Source of the DNA: CAZAMB01 sp964501365 | GTDB lineage: Bacteria; Planctomycetota; Phycisphaerae; UBA1845 | DNA length: 64,000 nucleotides | Assembly: GCA_964501365.1 (NCBI GenBank) | Contig: CAZCST010000039.1 | Span: forward strand, 310,001-374,000 | Direction of reading: 5' to 3' | Part shown: one piece after another, positions 6,948 to 16,707 of the stretch | Layout: each line of letters begins with the position of its first letter | How positions within the stretch are numbered: the stretch's first letter is position 1 | Notes under the pieces: generated by a model | Databases searched by the model: none | What the model saw: only the letters and a program-made list of their open reading frames with translations | Told to the model about the DNA's origin: nothing | Program-made: the position numbers and the translations under genes

Positions 6948-9900
6948 ATGTCCACTGTTTTTCCACTGACCGATGAGCAACGCACGGCGATCACCACCGT
7001 CGGACGCAGCGTCATTGTTTCCGCTGCCGCCGGGTCGGGCAAAACCACTGTGCTCGCCGAACGGTGTGCCTATCTGGTCTGCGACGCACCGGAAAATGAG
7101 CGCTGCGACGTTGATCGGCTCCTTGTGCTCACATTTACGGAAGCCGCCGCCGCCGAAATGCGTTCGCGGATTGTTGAGGCCATTCGACGCCGGTGCGAAG
7201 CCAGGCCTCACGATCATCGGCTTCAGCAACAACTCGCCCTCGCCGACATCGCCCAGATATCAACCATCCACGGATTTTGCCTCTGGGTGATCAGGCGCTG
7301 GTTTGACCAGGCCGGTATCGACCCCATGGCGTCCGTCCTCGATGCCGAGGAAGCCTCGGTTCTGAAAAAGGAAGTTCTCGATGGCCTGTTCGAAAGACTC
7401 TATTCGGTCAGCTCCAAGGGCGGGGCGCTGCTGGGTGAGGATTTGCTGCACGTCGATCCGGACGAATCTCAGACGGCTCCCGGCGCGGAAATTCCGGGCT
7501 TTGTCCGGCTGATCGACGTCTATGGTCTGGGTCAGGACCGCGACATTGGTCGATTCGTACTGAAACTCTACGAATTCACAACTTCTCTGCCCGATCCTGT
7601 CGGATGGCTGCACGAAGCAATTGAAAAGCTGGACCCAAATTGTCTCGAACTGTTTTCGGCACTGCGCCGCGAATTGCAAATCGAAATCCAAATGCAAATC
7701 CCGCATGTGGAAATGCTGGCGGCCGCGATTGAGTCCGGCGATCCATGCGGCCACGATTATGCCCGGCTGGTGCGACTCTATGTAGAGGCCCTGCAGGATT
7801 GGCGGACAATTGCCGAGAGTGCATCCACTCCGGCCGAGGCACTCGATCAGATCGGCAGTCGCATTCGAGTATTTGAATTTGGGAATGCGACGACGTTGCG
7901 AAAGCTCACCGAAGTGCAAAGAGTGGCCCGAGACGCGGCGAAAGACCTGTCGCAGGAAGCAAAGAACTTATTCAAGAAGCGAGTCCATGAACGATTTGGT
8001 TTCTTTTCCAACGATGAATGGGCCGCAGGGTTACGCGAGATCACACCCCATGTGCGCACCATTGTTGCATTGGTGCAGGCATTCTCCACGGCATACAAGG
8101 CTCGAAAGCAGCGCCTGAATGTCATGGATTTTTCGGATTTGGAGCGCGTGGCGTTCGGTTTGGTTTGCCGCGGCGCCGATACGGCGTCACCCGTCGCCGC
8201 CGCGCTTCGTGACCGTTATGCCCACGTCCTCGTTGACGAATTTCAGGACATCAATCCCATCCAGAAGGAGATCATCGAAGCCGTCAGCCGAGAAGGTGAT
8301 TCAGAGCGGCCAAAGAACTTGTTCTCTGTTGGCGACGTGAAGCAGAGCATCTATCGTTTTCGCCTGGCCGAGCCGGAAATTTTTCTCGATCGGCTCAGGC
8401 GCCTGAGCGATGGCAAAGCCGCCACGTCTGTGCCAAACGCCGAAGGCGATGCACTTTTTCTACAGAGCAATTTCCGAAGCCGGCGGGAAATCCTCGATCT
8501 GGTCAACCTGCTTTTTCGCCGGCTCATGTCGGGCCCGGGCGAGGGACTCGTGTACGACGAAAAGGCTGAATTGCGATCGGGCAAGCCCGCCACAGAGATG
8601 GAAGGGCACATTCCGGTCGAGCTTCACCTGCTCGAACGCAGGATGACTCCATCGGCGGCGGCATCGGATGGGACAAACGATTCGAGCACGGACGACGATC
8701 CCGATTCCTCTCCCGACAAGCCCGCGGAAGCGGAAGGACTCGACCGCGGAATTCGTCGCGGCGAGCCCCCCTCACGGTGGGCGGCAATCGCCCGCGAGGC
8801 CTACCTGGTCGCTACGCAGATTCAAGCAATGGTGTCCGGCTCACCGCCCGCACAACGGCCGGTTCGTTACGCAGACATCGCCATTCTCCTGCGATCGACG
8901 AAGATCAACGCCGACGAGGTGGCGGGCGTACTCTCGTCCATGGGCATCCCCGCGTACGCCCAAGCCGGCGGCTCGCTCATGGGATCGCGCGAAGTCCGTG
9001 ACGTTGTAGCCGCCCTTCAAGTTCTCGATAACTTCCAACAGGACATTCCGCTCGCCGGCACTCTGCGAAGCGGCATTTTTGGAGATCGTTTCAACGAAGA
9101 TGAGCTCGTGGCCATGCGCCTCCATGATCGTGCCGCTCCGTTTCATCAGGCCGTCCGAGGATACGCCGTAAATGGCGGCGATCAGTCGCTAAGGGAACGG
9201 CTGCACGCGCTGCTCCAACGAATCCAGAACTTCCGCGAGGAGGTCACGCGCCGCCCGCTCGCCCAAACCGTGTGGAATTTGCTGGAACGGCAGGGCTACT
9301 TCGCCTATGTATCGGGACTCCCCAATGGGGCACAGAGGCGGGCGAATTTGCTGAAACTCTACGACCTTGCCCGTCGCTTCAGCACGTCGCGCCGCCAAGG
9401 CCTGCATCGGTTCTTGCGGCTGATCGAATCGCTGAGCGATGAAGACAAGCCCATCTCCACGGCATCGCCCGGCCCCGAAGGCGAAGACGTCGTGCGCATC
9501 ATGAGCATCCACCACGCCAAGGGCATGGAATTCCCCGTGGTTTTCGTGATCGGGCTGGGCACGAAATTCAATCTCGGTGACCGAAACGGCCGCATGATTT
9601 TCGAACGCAAATCCCGAATCGGACTGCGTGCCATCGACACCCTCCGAATGGTTGAGTACCCCACGCTCACCCATCAGCTCGTCGCCTCAGAAGTCGAACG
9701 CAGTACGCGGGAGGAGGAGCTTCGCATTCTGTATGTCGCCATGACGCGCGCGAAACAACGATTGATTCTTGTTGGAACCATGGATCAAGTGGAGCACGGC
9801 GTGAATGCGCGTGACAAGTCAACGCGGCAGGCCACCGCGCTGCGCATCGCTACGGCCAGAACTCCGCTCGACTGGATCATACCGGTGCTGTCCAACGCCC

Positions 9901-10805
9901 CAAACGGCGCGGTCCGCGGATTGGGTGGAACGGCGACCCATCCCACACTGACGGTAACGCTGCACCTCCCCGACGAAATGCAAAACTGGAGCCTCGAATC
10001 CACTTTTGATCGCGATCAGGTAATCCTTCAGGAGGCCGTCTCCCGATTTGAGCCGCTTCCGGCCGGAGAGCCCGTACTTGTTGGCGATGCGGAGGTCGAG
10101 CGGACCCTTCGCCGGATGAACCACGTATATCCGTGGCTTGGGGCTTCGTCGGTGGAGGCCACTCTTGCCGCCAGCAAACTTCGCCGCGACGACGAATTCT
10201 CCGACCGGCGCAATTCCTTCCGTGCGCGCTCGACGAAACTGGATGACTCTGACGCCACTGACGGCTTCGAGCGCGGAACCCTCACGCACCGCGCGCTTCA
10301 ATATTTGGATTTTCAGAAAGCAACCGATGCTGCTTCTGTTGCGTCCGAGCTTGGTCGGATGGTGTCGGAAGGGATTTTCAAGGAATCCGAGCGGGAGACG
10401 ATATTGGAAGACGGCATCGCATGGTTCGTCGGCACGCCGCTGGCCCAAACCATTCGCAACGCCGGGACAAACTATCACCGGGAATTTCGTTTCGTCACTG
10501 CGGAGCCGCTCAGCGATGTTGATCCAACTGTTGTCGCAGCGCCAGAGGACCGGGTCTTGGTTCGCGGAATCGTTGATGGTATCGTCGTTCGCAGCGGCGA
10601 GTGCGAGATTGTGGACTTCAAGACGGATGCGATTTCGGCGGCGCAGGCAGCGGCACAGAGCGACAAGTATCGCCCCGTCGTGGAATTGTATGCCCGGGCG
10701 ACGGAACGGCTTTGGCGACGGCCCGTGCGAAACTGCCGCCTGGTTTTCCTGGCGGCAAATTGCGTCGTCGACGTGCAAGTTGGCATTGGGCAGACCATCC
10801 CATGA
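6948..10805 (+). CDS. addA: AddA-like UvrD-family helicase/exonuclease
   Basis: A 1285-residue superfamily 1A helicase with a C-terminal RecB-type nuclease. Visible motifs are an LTDEQRTAI Q-like motif, Walker A AAAGSGKTT at about 26-34, DEFQD (motif II) near 430, GDVKQSIYRFR near 465, HHAKGMEFPVVF (motif V) near 850 and YVAMTRAKQRL (motif VI) near 925. The nuclease module is GTLTHRALQ near 1108 and GIVDG...EIVDFKTDA near 1205. AddA normally pairs with AddB to resect double-strand breaks for RecA. No addB gene is adjacent, and the upstream neighbour is a haloperoxidase. A charged linker lies near residues 570-600. The stop overlaps the next start (ATGA at 10802-10805), so the downstream DinB-PutA protein is likely translated by coupling. 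Confidence 0.9.
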   Translation: MSTVFPLTDEQRTAITTVGRSVIVSAAAGSGKTTVLAERCAYLVCDAPENERCDVDRLLVLTFTEAAAAEMRSRIVEAIRRRCEARPHDHRLQQQLALADIAQISTIHGFCLWVIRRWFDQAGIDPMASVLDAEEASVLKKEVLDGLFERLYSVSSKGGALLGEDLLHVDPDESQTAPGAEIPGFVRLIDVYGLGQDRDIGRFVLKLYEFTTSLPDPVGWLHEAIEKLDPNCLELFSALRRELQIEIQMQIPHVEMLAAAIESGDPCGHDYARLVRLYVEALQDWRTIAESASTPAEALDQIGSRIRVFEFGNATTLRKLTEVQRVARDAAKDLSQEAKNLFKKRVHERFGFFSNDEWAAGLREITPHVRTIVALVQAFSTAYKARKQRLNVMDFSDLERVAFGLVCRGADTASPVAAALRDRYAHVLVDEFQDINPIQKEIIEAVSREGDSERPKNLFSVGDVKQSIYRFRLAEPEIFLDRLRRLSDGKAATSVPNAEGDALFLQSNFRSRREILDLVNLLFRRLMSGPGEGLVYDEKAELRSGKPATEMEGHIPVELHLLERRMTPSAAASDGTNDSSTDDDPDSSPDKPAEAEGLDRGIRRGEPPSRWAAIAREAYLVATQIQAMVSGSPPAQRPVRYADIAILLRSTKINADEVAGVLSSMGIPAYAQAGGSLMGSREVRDVVAALQVLDNFQQDIPLAGTLRSGIFGDRFNEDELVAMRLHDRAAPFHQAVRGYAVNGGDQSLRERLHALLQRIQNFREEVTRRPLAQTVWNLLERQGYFAYVSGLPNGAQRRANLLKLYDLARRFSTSRRQGLHRFLRLIESLSDEDKPISTASPGPEGEDVVRIMSIHHAKGMEFPVVFVIGLGTKFNLGDRNGRMIFERKSRIGLRAIDTLRMVEYPTLTHQLVASEVERSTREEELRILYVAMTRAKQRLILVGTMDQVEHGVNARDKSTRQATALRIATARTPLDWIIPVLSNAPNGAVRGLGGTATHPTLTVTLHLPDEMQNWSLESTFDRDQVILQEAVSRFEPLPAGEPVLVGDAEVERTLRRMNHVYPWLGASSVEATLAASKLRRDDEFSDRRNSFRARSTKLDDSDATDGFERGTLTHRALQYLDFQKATDAASVASELGRMVSEGIFKESERETILEDGIAWFVGTPLAQTIRNAGTNYHREFRFVTAEPLSDVDPTVVAAPEDRVLVRGIVDGIVVRSGECEIVDFKTDAISAAQAAAQSDKYRPVVELYARATERLWRRPVRNCRLVFLAANCVVDVQVGIGQTIP

Positions 10806-13800
10806 ACTTCCAGTTGGATAAGGCGCTGGAGATACTTGCTGGAACACCACGAGTGATTCGGGCTATGCTGGAGGGAAAGAGTACAGAGTGGGTCATGTCC
10901 AACTATGGCCCCAAGACCTTCAGCCCGTTCGACGTCGTCGGACACCTCATCCATGGAGAAGAAACCGACTGGATTCCTCGAGTCCGGATGATTCTCGAAC
11001 ATGGGGAAAGCCGGACCTTTGAACCATTCGATCGCTACGCGATGTTTGAAGCAAGTAAGGGAAAGGCCATCGGCGGGCTGTTGGATGCATTCGAAACATT
11101 GCGGAATGCCAACATCCGCGTGCTCAAGGAAATGAACTTGCGGACGCTCCAGCCTGCCCTGCGCGGCATGCATCCCGCTCTTGGCAGCGTCACTCTCGGA
11201 CAACTCCTTTCGACCTGGGCCGTTCACGATCTCAACCACATCGCACAGATTGCCAAGGCGATGGCGTTCCAGTATGGAGGCGAAGTGGGGCCATGGGCTG
11301 ACGAGTTTCAAAATAACGTCGTCGCGATAGGCGAGCGAATCTTCGAGGCCGCCCGACAGGCCGAGCCGCGCTTCTGGGAAAAGGCGTGGTGGCTCGAGCA
11401 GATGACGCGCATTGTAGACCGCGACGAAGCGCTACGCGCCCGCTCTTTTCAATTTGTGGAATGTCTTCCCGCCCTTCGAACCAATCAGGCAATCGCAACG
11501 CACCTGGCCGATTTTTTCCATGACGTCCCCGTAGTGCCTGGGCTGGGCAAAGCCTGGCTCCGCCCCGGTCCGGCCCGAAACATGCGGGATCACCTGACCG
11601 GCTCGTCAGCACGGTTTGGTGCGAAAATGATGGCCGGACGATTCATCACCGGTTTCGACATTCCCAGCGCGATCACCACCATTGAACGCCTCCGCGCCGC
11701 CGGCATGGCTTTCACCTTCGATGTCCTGGGCGAATCAACCACGAGCCACCGACAGGCCGACCGATACGCACAGGTGTATCACGAAATTCTCGATCGCCTG
11801 ACGCCGATGGCCGTACGGTGGCGCAATATCCCACTCATCGACATGGACGAGCGAGGCCTCATGCCGCGAGTGAATCTCTCGGTGAAGCTCACCGGCCTGG
11901 ATCCCTACTTCGACCCGATCGATCCGGAGCGTTCCTACGTCAACGTGTGTTCACGGCTGAGGCCATTGCTGGTGCATGCCCGCCAGGTCGGTGCATTCGT
12001 CAACATCGACATGGAATCATCGAAGCACCGCGAACTGACCATCAACGTGTTTCAACGCCTGTTGATGGAAGACGGCCTGCGTGACTGGCAGAATGTGGGC
12101 ATCGTTCTCCAGGCGTATCTGAAGGGTGGCGAGAAAGACCTCGACAACATGTTGTCCTGGGCGGGCCGTCGCGGCACGCGCTTCGCCATTCGTCTTGTGA
12201 AAGGCGCTTATTGGGACGCCGAAACCGCTGCGGCGGAGCGTTACTACGCCGACCCACCGGTATGGATCAACAAATGGGAAACGGACGCCTGCTACGAACG
12301 CATGACCCGCACCATGCTGGATCATGCCGATTTGATCCGGCCATGCTTCGCCAGCCATAACGTGCGCTCCATCGCCGTGATTTGCGCCCTTGCGGAACAA
12401 ATCGGCCTCTCGCCCCACGCCTACGAATTGCAAATGTTGTACGGCATGGGAGATCCGCTGAAGTCCGCTGTCGTGGCGCTGGGTCGCTGTCTTCGCGTGT
12501 ATTGCCCCTACGGAGATTTGATGCCGGGCATGGGCTATTTGATCCGCCGTCTGCTGGAGAACTCATCCAACGACGGGTTCCTCAAGCAGAGTTTTGGCGA
12601 TCGTGCGTCGCATAGGCAGCTCCTCGCTGACCCCGCCGTCGCCCGGCCACGCAGCACGCCGCCCCCCCGCCGCCTTTACACAGACCTCGATTCGGAGATT
12701 CCCATGACGCCATTCAAGAATGCACCCAATACCAGCTTCGCCAATCCCGCGAATCGACAGAAAATGCTCGGCGCGATCCAGTACGTCCGCGGCGAGCTTG
12801 GCCGCGAATATCCGCTGATCATAAACGGCCAGTCCGTCGGCACCGAGGAATGGTTCACCTCCGTGAACCCTTCACGGAAGAATGAGGCGATTGGAAGGGT
12901 CGCCCAGGCAGGCATCGCCGATCTCGACCGTGGCGTTGCGACCGCCCGCAAATCCCAGCCGTCGTGGCGGGCCGCCGGCGCCGCCAATCGCGCGGAGTTG
13001 CTCAAGAAAGCAGCCGATCGCCTTGAAGTGCATCGCTTTGAACTGGCGGCGACGATGATTCTCGAAATCGGCAAGCCCTGGCGCGAGGCCGACGCGGAAG
13101 TCACCGAGGCCATCGACCACTGTCGTTACTACGCCGAGCAGATGGAGCGAATCGAAGCCCATCCGCGACTGCGAAACATTCCCGGCGAATCCAACAAACT
13201 GGTGTATTCCCCCAAGGGCGTATGCGCAGTGATTTCGCCGTACGCGTTTCCTCTTTCGATTCTGACGGGGATGACCACAGCCGCGCTCGCCGCCGGCAAT
13301 ACCGTGGTGGTCAAGCCCGCCAGCCAGGCCTCCGTCATCGCCTCGAAGTTTGTCAACATACTTCACGAAGTCGGGCTGCCGCCCGGCGCGGTCAACTTGA
13401 TCCTCGGATCGGGGGAGCGCCTCGGCCCGGCCCTGATCGAACACAGCGATGTGAACCTCGTCGCGTTCACCGGCTCGGCCCCGATCGGAACCGGTGTGAT
13501 CCGCAGCGGTGCAGTGGTTCGGCCCGGCCAGTCGTACATCAAGAAAATGATTGTGGAGATGGGCGGCAAGAATGCCATCATCGTCGATGACGACGCGGAC
13601 CTGGACGGCGCAGTCCAGGCCATCGTGGACTCCGCGTTTGCCTTTGCGGGGCAAAAATGCAGCAGTTGCAGCCGCTTGATCGTCCTTGGCGGAGTGTACG
13701 ACGCGCTGCTCTCGCGACTTCGGGATGCCGTCGCCAGCATCCCGATTGGCCCCGCGGAAGAACCATTGACCATGACCGGCCCGGTGATCGATGCCGCCGC

Positions 13801-14314
13801 CGTCGAGCGAATCCAAGGGTATGTGGCTCTGGCCCGCAAAGAAGGCAAAGTATTCGCTCAAGCGGCGTTGCCGCCTGGCTGCGAGGAAGGTTTCTTTGTC
13901 CCGCCAACCGTCGTCACGGACGTTGCGACAGGCTCGCGCATCACCCAGGAGGAAATCTTCGGCCCGGTGCTCGTGGTCCATTCCGCGCCAAACTTCGAGG
14001 CCGCCCTTCAAATCGCCAATGACACCCGCTATGCGCTGACCGGAGGGCTGTTCTCACGGAGTCCATCCCACATCGAACAGGCCCAGCGAGAATTCCAGGT
14101 TGGCAATCTCTACATCAACCGCCGCATCACCGGCTCGCAGGTTGACGCGCAGCCCTTCGGCGGATTCAAGCTCAGCGGCACGGGCGTGAAGGCCGGTTCA
14201 CAGGATTACCTGTTGCACTTTATGGACGCCCGGTGTATCACAGAAAACACGCAGCGTAGCGGTTTTGTCCCGGCCGAGCAGCGTGCGGGCACGAAATCGC
14301 AACCGGGATCCTGA
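10802..14314 (+). CDS. putA: DinB-domain / proline dehydrogenase / P5C dehydrogenase fusion (PutA-type)
   Basis: A continuous 1170-codon frame. Residues 1-165 form a DinB-superfamily four-helix bundle: FDVVGHLIHGEE supplies the first His, and VHDLNHIAQIAK supplies the other metal-site His residues. From about residue 175 it reads as proline dehydrogenase, with RLVKGAYWD near 464, YELQMLYGMGD near 541 and CPYGDLMPGMGYLIRRLLENSSN near 568. Residues about 640-1170 form the P5C dehydrogenase, with FTGS near 889, EMGGKN with the catalytic Glu near 919, and GQKCSS with nucleophile Cys953. PutA oxidises proline to glutamate. The PutA part lacks the N-terminal RHH DNA-binding domain. The DinB part stops at VGPW, where free DinB proteins usually have about ten more residues. 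A GGAGG at 11276-11280 precedes a GTG at 11285, so an internal start for a free PutA is possible. Confidence 0.88.
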   Translation: MNFQLDKALEILAGTPRVIRAMLEGKSTEWVMSNYGPKTFSPFDVVGHLIHGEETDWIPRVRMILEHGESRTFEPFDRYAMFEASKGKAIGGLLDAFETLRNANIRVLKEMNLRTLQPALRGMHPALGSVTLGQLLSTWAVHDLNHIAQIAKAMAFQYGGEVGPWADEFQNNVVAIGERIFEAARQAEPRFWEKAWWLEQMTRIVDRDEALRARSFQFVECLPALRTNQAIATHLADFFHDVPVVPGLGKAWLRPGPARNMRDHLTGSSARFGAKMMAGRFITGFDIPSAITTIERLRAAGMAFTFDVLGESTTSHRQADRYAQVYHEILDRLTPMAVRWRNIPLIDMDERGLMPRVNLSVKLTGLDPYFDPIDPERSYVNVCSRLRPLLVHARQVGAFVNIDMESSKHRELTINVFQRLLMEDGLRDWQNVGIVLQAYLKGGEKDLDNMLSWAGRRGTRFAIRLVKGAYWDAETAAAERYYADPPVWINKWETDACYERMTRTMLDHADLIRPCFASHNVRSIAVICALAEQIGLSPHAYELQMLYGMGDPLKSAVVALGRCLRVYCPYGDLMPGMGYLIRRLLENSSNDGFLKQSFGDRASHRQLLADPAVARPRSTPPPRRLYTDLDSEIPMTPFKNAPNTSFANPANRQKMLGAIQYVRGELGREYPLIINGQSVGTEEWFTSVNPSRKNEAIGRVAQAGIADLDRGVATARKSQPSWRAAGAANRAELLKKAADRLEVHRFELAATMILEIGKPWREADAEVTEAIDHCRYYAEQMERIEAHPRLRNIPGESNKLVYSPKGVCAVISPYAFPLSILTGMTTAALAAGNTVVVKPASQASVIASKFVNILHEVGLPPGAVNLILGSGERLGPALIEHSDVNLVAFTGSAPIGTGVIRSGAVVRPGQSYIKKMIVEMGGKNAIIVDDDADLDGAVQAIVDSAFAFAGQKCSSCSRLIVLGGVYDALLSRLRDAVASIPIGPAEEPLTMTGPVIDAAAVERIQGYVALARKEGKVFAQAALPPGCEEGFFVPPTVVTDVATGSRITQEEIFGPVLVVHSAPNFEAALQIANDTRYALTGGLFSRSPSHIEQAQREFQVGNLYINRRITGSQVDAQPFGGFKLSGTGVKAGSQDYLLHFMDARCITENTQRSGFVPAEQRAGTKSQPGS

Positions 14315-14357
14315 CGTCCCGGAATCATGGTCAAGTTAAGGAAAAGGAGATTCAAGG

Positions 14358-14447
14358 ATGAGCACTACCAGTTCCGTTTTCATCACTACATTGATCAACA
14401 CCGTTCTCTTCGCCATTCTCCTGGTGTTTTTGGCGAACCAATTCTAA
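14358..14447 (+). CDS. 29-residue single-span membrane peptide
   Basis: A small frame starting at ATG 14358, behind a strong purine-rich site (AAAAGGAGA, spaced about 8 bases). The product has a short polar N-terminus MSTTSS, one hydrophobic span from VFITTLINTV through AILLVFLA, and ends NQF. It follows the putA stop by 43 bases on the same strand and may be its last cistron. No family recognised. The ribosome site and uniform hydrophobicity argue for a real product. Confidence 0.5.
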   Translation: MSTTSSVFITTLINTVLFAILLVFLANQF

Positions 14448-14474
14448 AGGGTATATCTCGCAGAAACATCACCT

Positions 14475-15851
14475 TCACGGGCTTGGTGTCTGGAGCGGAG
14501 TCTCAAGCGGCAGAATCCATTCTGCGTGGCGCAGTGATCGCGGCTCGGTCGCCAGATTGACCGCGGGATCGATCAGCTTCTGATAGGGTCGGCCATTAAG
14601 CGACGACTCGATGTCAGCGCGGACTTCGATATCGCGATGCTCGTCCCGGCGCGCGATTTCCGCCAGATGGTGGGCATATTGCAGGATCATGTCGGGCGTC
14701 TTTAACATTTTCGCCACCTGTCGCTTCGACATCGTCGTGTCGTCATTGGGATTGATCCGCTTTTTTCTGGCGTTTGTGTGATCCGTCACCCAGAAGACCC
14801 CGCGCGCATCCTTGTCCCGCAGCTTCATATGCCACGAGAATCGGTGTCCTTCCTCTGTCCAATGCACGACTCCGGGGTACATAAAGTGGCGCAGCGGCAC
14901 GAAAACCTGGATCGCAAGGTATGCGCAAACCAATGAGACAATGGTACGTCGTATTGCCGGGCGAAGCTCCACGGGTGCAGGAGCCCGTAACGGTACACCC
15001 TGGGACCATGGACGAAGAATCCGCCTGGGCCAGTCGGGCGGCAGAAACAGTGTGTACGTCGCCCCAAGCGATATCCACGGAAAGATTCCTATGTCAAACA
15101 AATAAGAATTCATTAAATGAAAAAATGTGACTGCCGCAAACGCAATGATGCGCGTGCGCTTCCACAACAGCGCCGGTACGATGAAAAGATCGAAGAGCAG
15201 ACCGCCATAACTGAAGAACCACACGGCCCATTCATGAGCAAACAGGCTGCCTACGTCATACCCCAGGATCGTGTAATGCGACCTTTCTGCGAGCCACATT
15301 CGCATGGGTTGCCCGTTCATGAAATCCCAGTTGACCTTCGCCACGCCCGCTCCGATGTACACAATCGCCAACTGTGCTTTCAACAGGAACGGGCCCCAGG
15401 CCGGCACAAACGCTGTCTTTATCTGCGGGCGACGCCAGGCGTCCAGGGAGAATGCGCAGTTCGCCGGCTCAAAGATCATGAGGAAGCTGACCAGGCACAC
15501 GAAGTAAAAATGATTCAGGTAGTTGGACTGGTCGAGTAGAAAAACATAGGTAAATCCCAAAAAGAAAAGCGCCGCGCTGATGCGGTACAGAAAGCCAATC
15601 GCCATGAAGAATGCCGACGCGCCGAGGATCACAAAATGAATGTACATCCCGTTCCCCGGCCAGGGATGGACCCAGGAAAATCCGTAGTAGGTGAAGAACA
15701 ATTTGGGCTCAAGGTAATAGCGGGAGATCCAATCCGCTTCGAAAAAGCGACAGACTTCCCAGAGCATGATCCCGCCGAAAAGGATGCGAAAGACGACCAG
15801 CGCCGCGATATCAACGGGCGCAAACAGCCTGGATGAAAGCGGTCGGATCAT
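14475..15851 (-). CDS. HTTM-domain membrane protein, gamma-carboxylase-like
   Basis: A 458-residue polytopic protein resembling the horizontally transferred transmembrane (HTTM) family related to vitamin K-dependent gamma-glutamyl carboxylase. It has an N-terminal PVDIAALVVFRILFGGIMLWE segment, several TM helices with YLNHFYFVCLVSFLM and LLKAQLAIVYIGAGVAKVNWDFMNG, and a soluble C-terminal part containing HRFSWHMKLRDK, a typical HTTM ending. Bacterial members are common in planctomycetes; their substrate is generally unknown. The NAD kinase gene ends 10 bases upstream on the same strand, so the two are likely one operon. Confidence 0.8.
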   Translation of the reverse strand: MIRPLSSRLFAPVDIAALVVFRILFGGIMLWEVCRFFEADWISRYYLEPKLFFTYYGFSWVHPWPGNGMYIHFVILGASAFFMAIGFLYRISAALFFLGFTYVFLLDQSNYLNHFYFVCLVSFLMIFEPANCAFSLDAWRRPQIKTAFVPAWGPFLLKAQLAIVYIGAGVAKVNWDFMNGQPMRMWLAERSHYTILGYDVGSLFAHEWAVWFFSYGGLLFDLFIVPALLWKRTRIIAFAAVTFFHLMNSYLFDIGIFPWISLGATYTLFLPPDWPRRILRPWSQGVPLRAPAPVELRPAIRRTIVSLVCAYLAIQVFVPLRHFMYPGVVHWTEEGHRFSWHMKLRDKDARGVFWVTDHTNARKKRINPNDDTTMSKRQVAKMLKTPDMILQYAHHLAEIARRDEHRDIEVRADIESSLNGRPYQKLIDPAVNLATEPRSLRHAEWILPLETPLQTPSP

Positions 15852-15861
15852 GGCTGCGGGC

Positions 15862-16707
15862 TTACTCGTAGTTGGGTGACTGGCCCCAGTGGAGCTTGGT
15901 GGTCAGGTTGTGCCAGCGCCCGTGTCCCGGATTGCGCACAAGCAGAAAATCGTGCAGATAGCGGCGGATGATGATGCGATCGGCGAGCTGCAGAAGATGC
16001 GGCTCCTGGCCGTCGATGATCGCGGTCGTGCCCTCATTCACTGCCATGGCAGTGATTTCGAGCTTGGATTCGCGGTTGACCACGATGGGCTTGTGGGTCA
16101 GCGAGTGCGGATTGAGGGGCGTGAGGATCATGGCATCGACGTCAGGCTGCACGATCGGCCCGCCGGCGGAAAGATTGTGCGCGGTCGATCCGCTGGGCGT
16201 GCAGACGATCAGACCGTCGCCCGCGACGTTGGAAAGGTGCGCGCCGTCCAGCTTCACGCCGAGGGTAATCATGCGAAACGGCGGTCCGGCCTGTATCACG
16301 CAATCGTTGATCGCAGGACTGGAGTGCCGCACGCCGCCGTTTTCAATTTGCACATCAATGGCGGCCCGGCGGCTGATCAACGAATCATCATTGACGGCCC
16401 GATCGAAGTCGGCGGCCAACTCCTCCAGCGAAAACTCGGCCAGAAAGCCGAGCTTTCCCACGTTGACTCCGATGAGGGGAACCTGCCGTGAACCCAGCGT
16501 GCGTGCAACGGCGATCAGGGTCCCATCCCCACCCACGACGACAATACGATCAGCGTCACGAGCGGAATCGGGAATCTGTTTCGCCAGCGCCGCACCGACG
16601 ATCTCGAACTTCGTCGTGACGACTTGCTGAAGTTTGTCGACGGCCTCCCGCGCGTGGGGTTTGGTGGGGTTGCCGAACAGGAATATCCGCCGCCTGACCA
16701 CAGCCAT
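15862..16707 (-). CDS. nadK: NAD kinase
   Basis: A 281-residue NAD kinase (ATP- or polyphosphate-dependent NAD 2'-phosphorylation to NADP). It has the diagnostic GGDGT at about 59-63, then GVNVGKLGFLAEF near 80-92 and TPSGSTAHNLSAGGPIV in the substrate-binding region. Length fits the bacterial family. It is the first gene of a likely two-gene unit with the HTTM protein. No Shine-Dalgarno lies close to the ATG; a GGAGG lies about 15 bases away, so initiation may be atypical. Confidence 0.93.
   Translation of the reverse strand: MAVVRRRIFLFGNPTKPHAREAVDKLQQVVTTKFEIVGAALAKQIPDSARDADRIVVVGGDGTLIAVARTLGSRQVPLIGVNVGKLGFLAEFSLEELAADFDRAVNDDSLISRRAAIDVQIENGGVRHSSPAINDCVIQAGPPFRMITLGVKLDGAHLSNVAGDGLIVCTPSGSTAHNLSAGGPIVQPDVDAMILTPLNPHSLTHKPIVVNRESKLEITAMAVNEGTTAIIDGQEPHLLQLADRIIIRRYLHDFLLVRNPGHGRWHNLTTKLHWGQSPNYE

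Noticed and set aside
12872..14011. 379-codon frame opposite putA
   Set aside because: Antisense shadow of the ALDH domain; no homology to any family recognised.
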